NCBI GenBank assembly: GCA_029820995.1
Contig: JALGUG010000041.1
Coordinates: 1 to 38,231, forward strand
Reading direction: 5' to 3'
Source of the DNA: Candidatus Zipacnadia bacterium
Lineage (GTDB): Bacteria; Armatimonadota; Zipacnadia; JALGUG01
DNA: 38,231 nt
Shown here: in pieces, positions 16,668-24,334 of the stretch
Layout: every line of letters starts with the position of its first letter
Numbering within the stretch: position 1 is the first letter of the stretch
Position numbers and translations under genes: made by a program
Notes under the pieces: model-generated
Told to the model about the DNA's origin: nothing
The model's input: the letters and a program-made list of their open reading frames with translations, nothing else
Databases searched by the model: none

Positions 16668-18116
16668 TCAGCTTTGGCCGGCGCCGCGATTGACGTAGAC
16701 GCCGGCGGCACGGTTGGCCGGAGCGACCTCCACCCGAAAGCGCTCAGGCAGCCGATCGCCCCAGCCTCGGATGCTGTTCTCCTGTTCGCCACACAGGGGG
16801 CAATTATCCTGCTTTTGGAAGGCGCCCGATAGATCTGCGAGCTGGAGGCCGATCTCCTCGTATTCGATGTAGCTGGGCGTGGGGGCATCAAAGCCGCCGA
16901 AATACGACAGTATGGCTCGCCAACAGAGGTTGGCCGCGACGCAGTTGATCGTCACCACATTGGCCGGGGTGTCTCCGTCTCCGTTCTCAACGTAGCCCGG
17001 GTGCACGCGGTCGGTCACGTAGTGGGGATTGACGAGGTCGGTGGTGTCGAGGCCGTTGCAGACGAGACACTTGCCCTCCGGGGTCTGGACTCGAACCTGG
17101 CAACCGGCCTTTAGCCGGCCGTTCTTGGTGCGGCGCGTGCCGGCGCCCATATCAAACAGCGGCTTCTGGTAGCGGGCCGCGAACTGAGCCAGCTCATACC
17201 GAGCGAAGTCGTTGTCCACGGCGCCGATCAGAACATCACAGTCCTTCAGCGCCGCCTCGGCTTCCGGCTCGGGGTACCAGACGTCTACGGTGCGCAGGTC
17301 GGCGCCGGCCCCGAAGAAGGAGGTCAGCTCGCGCCGGGCGATCTGCGTTTTCCGCTCGCCGAGGTCGCCGGCGCGCCAGCCAAACAGCCGGTTGGCGTTG
17401 TGAATTTCGGCCCGGTCGGCGTCAATCAGGGTCAGACGCTGCAAACCGAAGAACTTGGCCAGGGCAATCCAGGCGCTGCCCGAGCCGCCACAGCCGACCA
17501 CTCCCCAGCGCAGAGTTTGCATCAACCGCAGCGCGCGCGTCCCGTGCTCACCCAGCATGCCGATAGTGCGGTCGTGGAGAGCGGCATCCACGTCAGCAAC
17601 GTAGTTCATGCTTGGAGCGCGGCTGCCGACGGTCAGGAACATCTGCAGCGACTGCGGCCCCGCAACCTTCACCAGATCAATGGGCTCCCAGTCCGTCTCG
17701 CGACTGCGGACGAATCCGCGAATACCGTTGGCGCCCCAGATCGCCTCGACGTGGTAGCCGTCGGCGATGAAGTCCAGCGTGTTGCGGGCCTTCATCGGAG
17801 CCTGGATGGCGTCGAGCACGGAGAAATTGGCCGCCCCACCGTGATTGTGAAAGGCCAGCAGCCCGCTGTGCTCACGCGTACGCTGGAGTAGCGCCAGTAC
17901 ACGATCGGCGTGCAGGCTGGCGTGCACGGGTGTTCGCTCCTCGTACTCCTGCTCCTCGGGGATGTACGTGTCGCGGACGATGAACTCCCGCTGGTGGTCG
18001 GTCTCAGACAGGCCGAGCAAGCCGAAGAACAGGCGCTCGTTCGGATCGTCCCCGCTGAAGTGCTCTCGCAGGCGCTCGAAGGCGCTCTCCGGGAACGACA
18101 GGACATTGCGTTTCAC
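16668..18116 (-). CDS. JAMM (JAB/MPN) - E1 (ThiF-like) fusion protein
   Basis: A 482-residue fusion of a JAMM metalloprotease and an E1-like adenylating enzyme. N-terminal domain (about 1-150): His90 and His92 in AFHNHGG and Ser99/Asp102 in FSVLD fit the HxH...SxxD zinc site; Glu27 is the likely catalytic Glu. C-terminal domain (about 195-440): nucleotide loop GVVGCGGSGSAW (from 205), acidic turn IDADRAEIHNANR (231-243) and Lys256 in GERKTQ, as in ThiF/MoeB/E1 enzymes. Two Cys pairs (CLVC and CPLC) probably hold a structural zinc. It would activate a Ub-like C-terminus while the JAMM part trims or removes it. It is the last gene of the cluster, 86 bases after the 76-residue Ub-like gene, its most likely substrate. 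Confidence 0.88.
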   Translation of the reverse strand: MKRNVLSFPESAFERLREHFSGDDPNERLFFGLLGLSETDHQREFIVRDTYIPEEQEYEERTPVHASLHADRVLALLQRTREHSGLLAFHNHGGAANFSVLDAIQAPMKARNTLDFIADGYHVEAIWGANGIRGFVRSRETDWEPIDLVKVAGPQSLQMFLTVGSRAPSMNYVADVDAALHDRTIGMLGEHGTRALRLMQTLRWGVVGCGGSGSAWIALAKFFGLQRLTLIDADRAEIHNANRLFGWRAGDLGERKTQIARRELTSFFGAGADLRTVDVWYPEPEAEAALKDCDVLIGAVDNDFARYELAQFAARYQKPLFDMGAGTRRTKNGRLKAGCQVRVQTPEGKCLVCNGLDTTDLVNPHYVTDRVHPGYVENGDGDTPANVVTINCVAANLCWRAILSYFGGFDAPTPSYIEYEEIGLQLADLSGAFQKQDNCPLCGEQENSIRGWGDRLPERFRVEVAPANRAAGVYVNRGAGQS

Positions 18117-18202
18117 GGGCGATCACTCCCTTCTGCCCGTGCGGGGGCCGGTATCCCCCACCTCGGCGGCGCGGGCTAGCTTGTCCCCTGGAGTCGTGGA
18201 CA

Positions 18203-18433
18203 CTAGCCGACGCGCCAGTTCTCAATGACTCCGTACACCTGGCCCTCCTTGTTCTGAATGGTCTCGTTGTCGCGCAAGGCGGCACCGGTGCGAGCATCGT
18301 AGAGGACCTTCTTGTTGGACAGGTCGGCCTTCTCGCGCAACTCGCGGACGGTGCAGGTCTCCGGCACGCACACGCGCTCGTCTCCGACGATCACTTCTAC
18401 CTCACCTTTAGTCTCAATCTTCGGATTCGACAT
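18203..18433 (-). CDS. ubiquitin-like (beta-grasp) protein ending in Gly
   Basis: A 76-residue protein, the same length as ubiquitin. After about ten residues comes a predicted beta-hairpin (VEVIVGDERVCVPE), a helix (TVRELREKADL), a strand (KKVLYDART), the turn GAALRDNETIQ and a final strand (QVYGVIENWRVG). This order and the motif with D-N-E-T before the last strands resemble bacterial Ub-like and multi-ubiquitin domains. The chain ends in a single glycine, as needed for activation without processing, rather than in Gly-Gly. The ATG at 18433 is preceded by CGGGAGCTGATCAC. Genes on both sides encode an E1-JAMM fusion and an E2-like fold. The assignment rests on pattern and context. Confidence 0.72.
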   Translation of the reverse strand: MSNPKIETKGEVEVIVGDERVCVPETCTVRELREKADLSNKKVLYDARTGAALRDNETIQNKEGQVYGVIENWRVG

Positions 18434-18545
18434 GTGATCAGCTCCCGTTGAGTGGTCGCCTCAGCGACCGGAATGGAGTTGCCGGCCCCGCGAACAGGGA
18501 ACGCTCTTCGGCGCCCGACGAGACAGGCGCCCACAGGCGTACGCC

Positions 18546-19019
18546 TCAGTAGAAGCGGCGATAGTTGTATTTGAGGCATGACGCCAGGTACACTTGCAGC
18601 ATTCGCAGATAGTCCAGTACCGTTGTGTGCTCGTCGGCCCGCGGAGGATGGATCGAGATGTAGCGCCAGCCGTCGTCGCCCGTTCTCCGACGCGGGCGGT
18701 CGCCGTAGAGAGGGATGGTAACGAACTTCTTTTCGGCCGGATCGAACACTTTAAGGCCCGGGTCAATGTAGATATCGCGGTAGAAATAGTACTGACCGTC
18801 CGCCACGGGATCATAGAGATTGCTGGGCACAGGGATTCTGACGTTGGTATGATCCTGGTTGATGTTGTCCGGTAGTTCCACGTTCTCGATGACGAGGACG
18901 CGGTTTGAGGCGTCGTCATTCCAGAAGACGTGCTCCTGAATGACCTTGCCGTTCTCGTCGCGCTCGTCGTACCGCGCCATGGCCAGTTCCAGGTCACGGC
19001 GGAAGCGTTCGGCGTTCAT
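18546..19019 (-). CDS. E2-like (UBC-fold) protein with Ser at the expected Cys position (tentative)
   Basis: A 157-residue protein. An N-terminal amphipathic helix (about 1-20) precedes a meander of strands (VLVIENVELP, VRIPVPSNLYDP, YYFYRDIYID, FVTIPLYG). Then come WRYISIHPP and a long helix TVLDYLRMLQVYLAS. The last part aligns by eye with NICIVDQW...TVRQLLENLADCL of the true E2 in this cluster, with Ser122 in the place of the catalytic Cys. It could therefore be an inactive UEV-type partner or an E2 using serine. The only other Cys (148) is near the C-terminus. Its ATG overlaps the upstream stop as ATGA. A perfect 12-bp palindrome AGGCGTACGCCT (18535-18546) lies at its stop. The fold call is tentative. 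Confidence 0.6.
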   Translation of the reverse strand: MNAERFRRDLELAMARYDERDENGKVIQEHVFWNDDASNRVLVIENVELPDNINQDHTNVRIPVPSNLYDPVADGQYYFYRDIYIDPGLKVFDPAEKKFVTIPLYGDRPRRRTGDDGWRYISIHPPRADEHTTVLDYLRMLQVYLASCLKYNYRRFY

Positions 19020-19555
19020 CCCGCATTCCTCCTGTTGGCGCGAGGGGCCCGACGGTTGGCCGGCGGCGTTACCGAGCCACGGGTCGGCAGCCGCTCGCTC
19101 TCAGTGTCCGCGTCGGACTCCTCGATGAGGCGCTCGTAGCCCGCACCGTTGGTGGTGATGTCGCGCCACAGGGTGGGCGCTTGACGGTCGCGTTTGCGCC
19201 TCGTTTCTTGGTCCCGCAAGTTGAAGGGCAAAGGTCGCATCTCATCCTCCCAGGTGGTGCGCAGTGTTTCATCCCAGATGGAGCTCAGCCGCTGGTCGTC
19301 GGCCAGCCGGACCTCCGAGGCGCCGAGCCACGGTGGGTGGTAGAGAGCACGCTCAGAGCCGAGCGGCTCGTCCGGCTCCAAATGCTCGTCAGGGTCAGCG
19401 ACGTCGTCCTCAAGGCTCCAGAGTTCGCCCGAGAGCAGATACCACAGAGCATCACGGAGATTGATAGTACGGGCTGCAGCGAACTTGACGTATCTGCCCA
19501 GGACGAAGCCACAGAAGAAGATGAGGATCCAGGTCCAGGCCGCCAGAGCGCTCAC
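19016..19555 (-). CDS. single-pass membrane protein of the cluster, unknown
   Basis: A 179-residue protein whose GTG start at 19555 overlaps the stop of the upstream gene (GTGA). A longer frame to 19639 would run inside that gene and is rejected. It has one membrane segment at about residues 5-22 (AWTWILIFFCGFVLGRYV). A soluble tail follows, first acidic (about 45-75) and then rich in Arg, with a basic low-complexity C-terminus (PPANRRAPRANRRN). No family is recognised. It may anchor part of the E1/E2-like machinery at the membrane. It is translationally coupled to genes on both sides. Confidence 0.72.
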   Translation of the reverse strand: MSALAAWTWILIFFCGFVLGRYVKFAAARTINLRDALWYLLSGELWSLEDDVADPDEHLEPDEPLGSERALYHPPWLGASEVRLADDQRLSSIWDETLRTTWEDEMRPLPFNLRDQETRRKRDRQAPTLWRDITTNGAGYERLIEESDADTESERLPTRGSVTPPANRRAPRANRRNAG

Positions 19556-19917
19556 CGCTTTTCCCTGCCTTCCCGCACAGCTTGCAGGATTGTCTCGATG
19601 ATGCTCTGCGCGCTTTGTTCGGCGACCGGCTTGGCGCAAAGGGCATCAATTTCTTTACGCAGACCGACTCCGGCTTTCGCGGCTTGAAGCAGCACAGGCA
19701 GGCACAGCGTTGCCAGCAACTCGTCGGAGGAACTGGCGTTCGCGATGCGTTCTTTCAGGGCCTGTGACTTGACGCAGGCCACTAGGGCCCATGCGAGGGC
19801 CTGAGACCGTGGATCGAGCCCTGCGCTGGGCAGCCAGAAGTCTTCTCCGGCCTCACGGGCGCGCAAGATGTCGGCAATGGTCGCCCGCAGTGGTCCGATG
19901 TCCCAGGATGAACTCAC
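19552..19917 (-). CDS. small helical protein of the cluster, unknown
   Basis: A 121-residue, mostly helical protein. The GTG start at 19917 overlaps the stop of the E1-like gene by four bases (GTGA), and its own stop overlaps the next start in the same way. Upstream frame to 20196 is open but lies inside the E1-like gene. It contains LRATIADILRAREAGEDFWLP, then several Ala/Leu-rich helices, and no Cys pair or enzyme motif. It resembles in size and composition the other unknown small protein of this cluster at 29828-30352, both being helical with Ala/Leu-rich repeats, but I cannot show homology. Confidence 0.7.
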   Translation of the reverse strand: MSSSWDIGPLRATIADILRAREAGEDFWLPSAGLDPRSQALAWALVACVKSQALKERIANASSSDELLATLCLPVLLQAAKAGVGLRKEIDALCAKPVAEQSAQSIIETILQAVREGREKR

Positions 19918-21293
19918 GGGAGCACACCTTCTTCCCTGCTGAAGCAGTCGCACGAGAAGCGCGAGCGAAGTGGCTCGAACCGAGCCGGCGATCGGCTGTC
20001 GTATTCCAGCACGCCATCGAATGCGAAGTCGGGGTCGCGTAGGGCCTGGCACAGGTGGAGCATCAGGCCGGCGGCGAGCCAATTCGTGCTGACGACGCTG
20101 CCCTGGGGGCGATCGCTGCAACTGACTGCTTCCCGATGCACCAGAGCCGCGAGGTCGGGGCGGCGGTGATGCAAACAGGCCGAGCCGCGTCCGCAAAGAT
20201 GGGTGGTGGCACCGAAGGGCGAGCAGCCGCCATTGACCATGACGAGCCGGCCACCGACGCGGCGGGCGGCATCGTCACAGATTGCGCGGACGGACCAGTT
20301 GTCGCCAGCCGCCAGCAAGACAGTGGCCTCGGGATGGCGGTCAATGAACTCCGGCCCCTGCACGAACTCCGGTATCGGCTCGACGATTAGGTCGGAGGGC
20401 GCGAACTGCGGCAAGCGCCGAGCGAGGGCTTGTACCTTGGGCTCGCCGGGCACAAGCAGCGGGCAGCGGGCGAGATTGCTCTCTTCGGCGACATCCCCGT
20501 CATAGATCACCAAGCGGTCGGTCAGGTCGGCGAGTCCCAGTGCCAGAGGATTCCCGAGACCGCCGGCGCCTACCAGGACAACTTCAGGATGGCGCGCCGG
20601 CACAGGCACAGGACGATGCAGTGGCAGCATGTGCCGTATCAGCGGGGGCTGCGGCGGCAGATCGCCGTCCAGTGGCATGACCAGGCGCCGCACTTCTTGG
20701 AGCGCGGTCCCGACCGCAATTAGCGCAGTGGCCACGTTTGCGCCGTGATCGTCGGCGGCGAATTGCTCAAGCTGTTGCAGAGCTTCCCAGTGAGCCCCAC
20801 CGGGCATGCTGGGGATGTGAACGACGCCGGCGCCGCGCCAATTGGCGGCCAAGATCAGAGTTTGCAATTCGCCCTCGACGGTTGCCCGCACGCTCTCGGC
20901 GACGGCAGGAAGATGACCCGTGCAGTCCACGAGGACGTGCGGGCGATCGAGGAACTCCCCCACTGCGACCAGATCTGCGGCACTACCGTCGGGGAGTATT
21001 CGCACCGGTACATCAGCATAGACCTCAGTGATGATCTGACTGAGTGCCGCTGCCGGCGTCTGACCGGTTCGGTGCAGGAAGGGGTCCGGCAAAGACAGCT
21101 CCGCGGGCTCCAGCAGGCAGACGCGGCAGCCCAATGCCGCGGCCCCGAGCGCCAGCAGCCGGCCAGGTCTGGTCTGGACGCCGCGGACGATGATCGTGGT
21201 CGCTGCCAGAGGGAGCTGATCCCAGCCGGGGATCAGATCGTGCCGGCTCCGGTCAGTTGTCTGGTTGTTCGTCGCAGGTCGCGGCAGGGCCAT
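19914..21293 (-). CDS. E1-like protein with two Rossmann-type domains
   Basis: A 459-residue protein. The second half is a clear ThiF/E1 adenylation domain: VVLVGAGGLGNP (from residue 238), IYDGDVAEESNLAR with Asp265, Asp267 and Arg276, Lys286 in GEPKVQ, and the later segment CSDRPQGSVVSTNWLAAG typical of E1-like enzymes. The first half (about 30-200) looks like a degenerate copy of the same fold (IIVRGVQTRPGRLLALGAAA...CLLEP, then VLVDCTGH), giving an inactive-plus-active pair like eukaryotic E1s. The ATG at 21293 has GAGGACCCGACCG upstream and overlaps the JAMM gene by 41 bases. It is likely the activating enzyme for one of the Ub-like proteins. Confidence 0.85.
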   Translation of the reverse strand: MALPRPATNNQTTDRSRHDLIPGWDQLPLAATTIIVRGVQTRPGRLLALGAAALGCRVCLLEPAELSLPDPFLHRTGQTPAAALSQIITEVYADVPVRILPDGSAADLVAVGEFLDRPHVLVDCTGHLPAVAESVRATVEGELQTLILAANWRGAGVVHIPSMPGGAHWEALQQLEQFAADDHGANVATALIAVGTALQEVRRLVMPLDGDLPPQPPLIRHMLPLHRPVPVPARHPEVVLVGAGGLGNPLALGLADLTDRLVIYDGDVAEESNLARCPLLVPGEPKVQALARRLPQFAPSDLIVEPIPEFVQGPEFIDRHPEATVLLAAGDNWSVRAICDDAARRVGGRLVMVNGGCSPFGATTHLCGRGSACLHHRRPDLAALVHREAVSCSDRPQGSVVSTNWLAAGLMLHLCQALRDPDFAFDGVLEYDSRSPARFEPLRSRFSCDCFSREEGVLP

Positions 21294-22449
21294 CGGTCGG
21301 GTCCTCAAGATCGGTATCGGTATGAGCCTGAGTAGCGTCGGTGGAGGCTACATCGTGTTGCTGAGCCCGCTCGTACATCATCTGCTGCAAGGCCTCCACG
21401 AGGTGTCCGGCGGCCGCAATTGCAACCGCCAGCGGCTCCGGCTGCTGCTCCGCTGCCGAAGCGCTCTCTGCGGATTCAGGTTCTTGCTCAGCGGGCGAGG
21501 CGTGAACCGAGGCCTCAGGCGCGGCGGCCAGCGCCGCAGGCGGTTGCTCCTGAACCGCGGCGACCGGGCCGTCGTCCTCCCACTCGCGGGAGGAGTCCAC
21601 TGAAGAACCGCTGTTGCGCCAGTTCTTCCAGATCCAGAATCGCGTGGGCTCGATGCGCTCGTTCACCAAGGCTTCCCACAGGCTTCGGTCCACCCGGAGT
21701 TGGGCCTTCTCCGACGCGGATTCGACCTCGATGGTGATGGGCTCGATGGTCCGCTTGGGCGCCCGGCACACAATCGAGGGGCAATAGCGAGTGACGAGAC
21801 ATCTCCCGAAGTAGTTCTCGCCGGCGTTTACGATGGCGTGCACGATACTCTGCGCCTGTGGCTCCTGCAGGTGCACTTCGCTGACGCTGAGCACGGCGCT
21901 GTGGTCCGGGGTCACGCCAAGCAGCGAAGGAGCGATGGGGTCGCCATCGAGGCGCAGTTCAGAGTGCGGAGTGAGCCGCAGGGAGCACTGCTTGACTGGT
22001 CTTTCGGCGGCGGGGATGAATTCGAGGAGCTGGGGCGACATCTCCTCGGCCATGGTGTTGAGCAGTTCCATATCCTGGGGCGACAGAAAGCCGGTTCCAC
22101 TGAGCGCACCGGGATGCCAGTGGGCACTGCCGATCAGAACCTCGCGGTCGTTCGATTCTTGCAGGCGGGCGGCGATCTGAGCCACTGACTCGCTGTCGGC
22201 AGTGACGCGACCGTGGCTCGCCTGCTGCGCGGGCAGCTCGACGCGCGTCACGCGGTCAAGAGCATCGCGCTCGGCGACTAAGAGGACGTAGAACTCGCGG
22301 CCCTTAAGGCGCCCGTCCTGCTCCATGATATCATTGATCAGGCGGAACTCCTGGTGGAAACGGGGGGTCAGCCGTAAGACGCGCGGCAAGGGAATGGGCT
22401 GACCGAGAAGCTGCTCCGCTTCGGTTTTTGCGTCTTTGGAGAAACTCAT
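21253..22449 (-). CDS. JAMM (JAB/MPN) metalloprotease with disordered acidic tail
   Basis: A 398-residue protein. The N-terminal domain holds a full JAMM zinc site: Glu43 in MEQDGRLKG (E-x2-G-x-L-x-G pattern), His110 and His112 in GSAHWHPGA, then Ser123 and Asp126 in LSPQD. Such enzymes cleave isopeptide or C-terminal peptide bonds next to Ub-like proteins. A middle domain (about 150-290) is unassigned. The last 110 residues are low complexity, rich in Glu, Pro, Ala and Gln, and probably disordered. The ATG at 22449 follows TAGGAGGACGAGC, an excellent ribosome-binding site. It lies just upstream of, and overlaps, the two-domain E1-like gene. Confidence 0.85.
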   Translation of the reverse strand: MSFSKDAKTEAEQLLGQPIPLPRVLRLTPRFHQEFRLINDIMEQDGRLKGREFYVLLVAERDALDRVTRVELPAQQASHGRVTADSESVAQIAARLQESNDREVLIGSAHWHPGALSGTGFLSPQDMELLNTMAEEMSPQLLEFIPAAERPVKQCSLRLTPHSELRLDGDPIAPSLLGVTPDHSAVLSVSEVHLQEPQAQSIVHAIVNAGENYFGRCLVTRYCPSIVCRAPKRTIEPITIEVESASEKAQLRVDRSLWEALVNERIEPTRFWIWKNWRNSGSSVDSSREWEDDGPVAAVQEQPPAALAAAPEASVHASPAEQEPESAESASAAEQQPEPLAVAIAAAGHLVEALQQMMYERAQQHDVASTDATQAHTDTDLEDPTDGPAATCDEQPDN

Positions 22450-22459
22450 GCTCGTCCTC

Positions 22460-23773
22460 CTAGCGTGCACGTTGACGCTGCGGGTTCCCCATGGGGCGCT
22501 CAAAGCGATAGACGGGCAGGCCGCTGCTCCGGGCCTCCGCGAGGGTCATTTTGCGGCGGCCGCAGCGGCGGGCCTCGCGATGCGGGCTGCACTTCAGGCG
22601 CCCCGCGTGGCCGACGTACCCGCTCCTCAGGATGTGTCCGGTTTGCTCAGCGATCTGGATCATCGCCACGGTGCTCCGCGCGGGCCATTGGTAGTCGTCG
22701 CTTAACCAATCGTCCAGGCAGACCGTGCTGCCGGCGTCCACAAACATGTGCGAATAGCGCGATGGTTTGGTCACTTGGGGCATTAGGCGATGCCTCAGGA
22801 CGAACTCCGGGCCGCATAGGCACGACAGGGCCGCCAGGCCCAACTGGAATCCGACGCGGCAGTCGGGGAACTCGTAGAAGGCGCCGTGCTCGTCCTCCAC
22901 GATATACGGACCGCCTGAGCTGACATCGAGGGCGACATAGGGCTCGCCGGTTTCGGGGACGCCGTAACGGATTTCCCAGGTCGAGGGACTGGTGTAGAGC
23001 AGATACTCAACACCCTCGCGCGGGCGATCCGCGAGGTGCCTGTCGAACTTGCGCAGGGACCGCACGATTTTCCTGCGCACTCGCGCAATCCGGTCTTCGC
23101 GGGCTGCGCGGGAGGGCAACCAGGACGCGACCCAGGCGGTCCAGGCGTCGTGCATCTCGGCCGAAGTCAGCGCTCCGTTCTGCTGAGTGAGATACTCGCC
23201 GCTCTCGAGCACGACCCGGAGCGCCTGGGAGTTGCCTTTGGTGCGGGGGGATTTGCGCACGAGCGGATAGACGCGATCGAACCACAACAGGTGTGGGCCG
23301 CGCAGGACTTCGGGCCCCGGGGCGCCGGCGGCAGGGGGATCGCCCATCAGAGTGCGCATGGATTCGGGCAGCGAGGACTGCAGTGGCTTGCGACCATCGA
23401 GGGGCTCTCCGGCTTCGACAAGGTCAAGTTGTTTCACCAGATCGTCTATGATTTCCAGACAGCGTGCGAGCTGCAGAGCACGCTCCATGCCGCCGGGGTC
23501 GGCGGGAGGCAGGCAGCGTTCGAGTTCGGGAAGGGCGCCAATCTCGCGCGCCCAATAGGCGTGCCAGCAGTCGCTGAAGACCTGGTCCACGTTGCAGCAG
23601 GGGCGCAGCAGCACGCGCCCCCCGCCGATGGCCACGGAGAAGGGGTCCGGTCGTCGGCGCGAGAACCGTATGCCGACCTGGTAGTACTTCGTTTCGTCCC
23701 AGGCGGCGATGCCGTTCTTGCACAGGAGGCCGAGGGTTAGACCCGTGGGGTTTTGGTTGCGGTTCCGTCTCAT
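22460..23773 (-). CDS. unknown cluster protein, 437 residues
   Basis: A 437-residue protein that I do not recognise. Its N-terminal third is beta-rich (KYYQVGIRFSRRRPDPFSVAIGGGRVLL), with scattered Cys and Trp. The middle is helical and basic (SRAAREDRIARVRRKIVRSL). Next comes a beta-rich segment (VEYLLYTSPSTWEIRYG, PYVALDVSSGGPYI). The C-terminus has a basic tail with KCSPHREARRCGRRK. In the same position other Ub-like operons carry substrate or adaptor proteins, but nothing in this sequence proves that. It is 10 bases upstream of the JAMM gene. The ATG at 23773 lacks a strong ribosome-binding site, so the start is uncertain. Confidence 0.7.
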   Translation of the reverse strand: MRRNRNQNPTGLTLGLLCKNGIAAWDETKYYQVGIRFSRRRPDPFSVAIGGGRVLLRPCCNVDQVFSDCWHAYWAREIGALPELERCLPPADPGGMERALQLARCLEIIDDLVKQLDLVEAGEPLDGRKPLQSSLPESMRTLMGDPPAAGAPGPEVLRGPHLLWFDRVYPLVRKSPRTKGNSQALRVVLESGEYLTQQNGALTSAEMHDAWTAWVASWLPSRAAREDRIARVRRKIVRSLRKFDRHLADRPREGVEYLLYTSPSTWEIRYGVPETGEPYVALDVSSGGPYIVEDEHGAFYEFPDCRVGFQLGLAALSCLCGPEFVLRHRLMPQVTKPSRYSHMFVDAGSTVCLDDWLSDDYQWPARSTVAMIQIAEQTGHILRSGYVGHAGRLKCSPHREARRCGRRKMTLAEARSSGLPVYRFERPMGNPQRQRAR

Positions 23774-23878
23774 CGTTTTGCACCGCCAGGCGCAGATGGT
23801 CGGCTGGGCCAGGTACCCGTCGGGGGCGAATTGGCCACCGCGTGCGAGCGGGCAACGTTGGCTTGTGCGCGGTGCGGC

Positions 23879-24289
23879 TCAAGCGCCGCCCACGTGGTCC
23901 ATGCCCAGGCGGTAGCGCAGCGTCCGTCGCTCGCCCAATCGCACTTCGCTGTCGCGCGTGGTGGGAGCACAGGGGCCGCCCTCCATCTGGATTTCCACCG
24001 ACGCGTCGGGACGGCGGTAACGTGCTCGGGCGTGATCGCCGAACACGCGGGTATCGTAGTCGGAGGCGTTGTCCAGCATCTCCAGCGCCAGACCGAAGAT
24101 CTGGTCGGCCGACCGACCCTCCACCTGATCCGCGGGCAACTCTACGGTGCGTCGGCCACCGGACCCGAGGTCAATCGTAACCGACACCGTATCGGTCGGG
24201 AGCTGGATCGCCGGGCGGGCCGGCCGATCGGCATCACGCTGATCATCCTGCGGTTGAATGTGCTCCAGGGTCATGCTGTCATGTTCCAT
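23879..24289 (-). CDS. small protein ending Gly-Gly-Ala, possible ubiquitin-like modifier
   Basis: A 136-residue protein. The first 30 residues are polar and probably disordered. Then come two strands (VSVTIDL, RRTVELP), a helix (SADQIFGLALEMLDNAS), a charged stretch with further strands (ASVEIQMEGG, SEVRLGERRTLRYRLG) and the C-terminus MDHVGGA. The hairpin-helix-strand order could be a beta-grasp fold. A Gly-Gly-Ala end would give an activatable Gly-Gly after removal of one residue by a JAMM enzyme. Both points are inference. The ATG at 24289 is chosen for the upstream GGGAGGCACAAAGACG. It follows the Clp-type unfoldase by 45 bases. Confidence 0.65.
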   Translation of the reverse strand: MEHDSMTLEHIQPQDDQRDADRPARPAIQLPTDTVSVTIDLGSGGRRTVELPADQVEGRSADQIFGLALEMLDNASDYDTRVFGDHARARYRRPDASVEIQMEGGPCAPTTRDSEVRLGERRTLRYRLGMDHVGGA

Positions 24290-24334
24290 CGTCTTTGTGC
24301 CTCCCATCAATCTTGGCTGGACGGGGCGGAGTTA

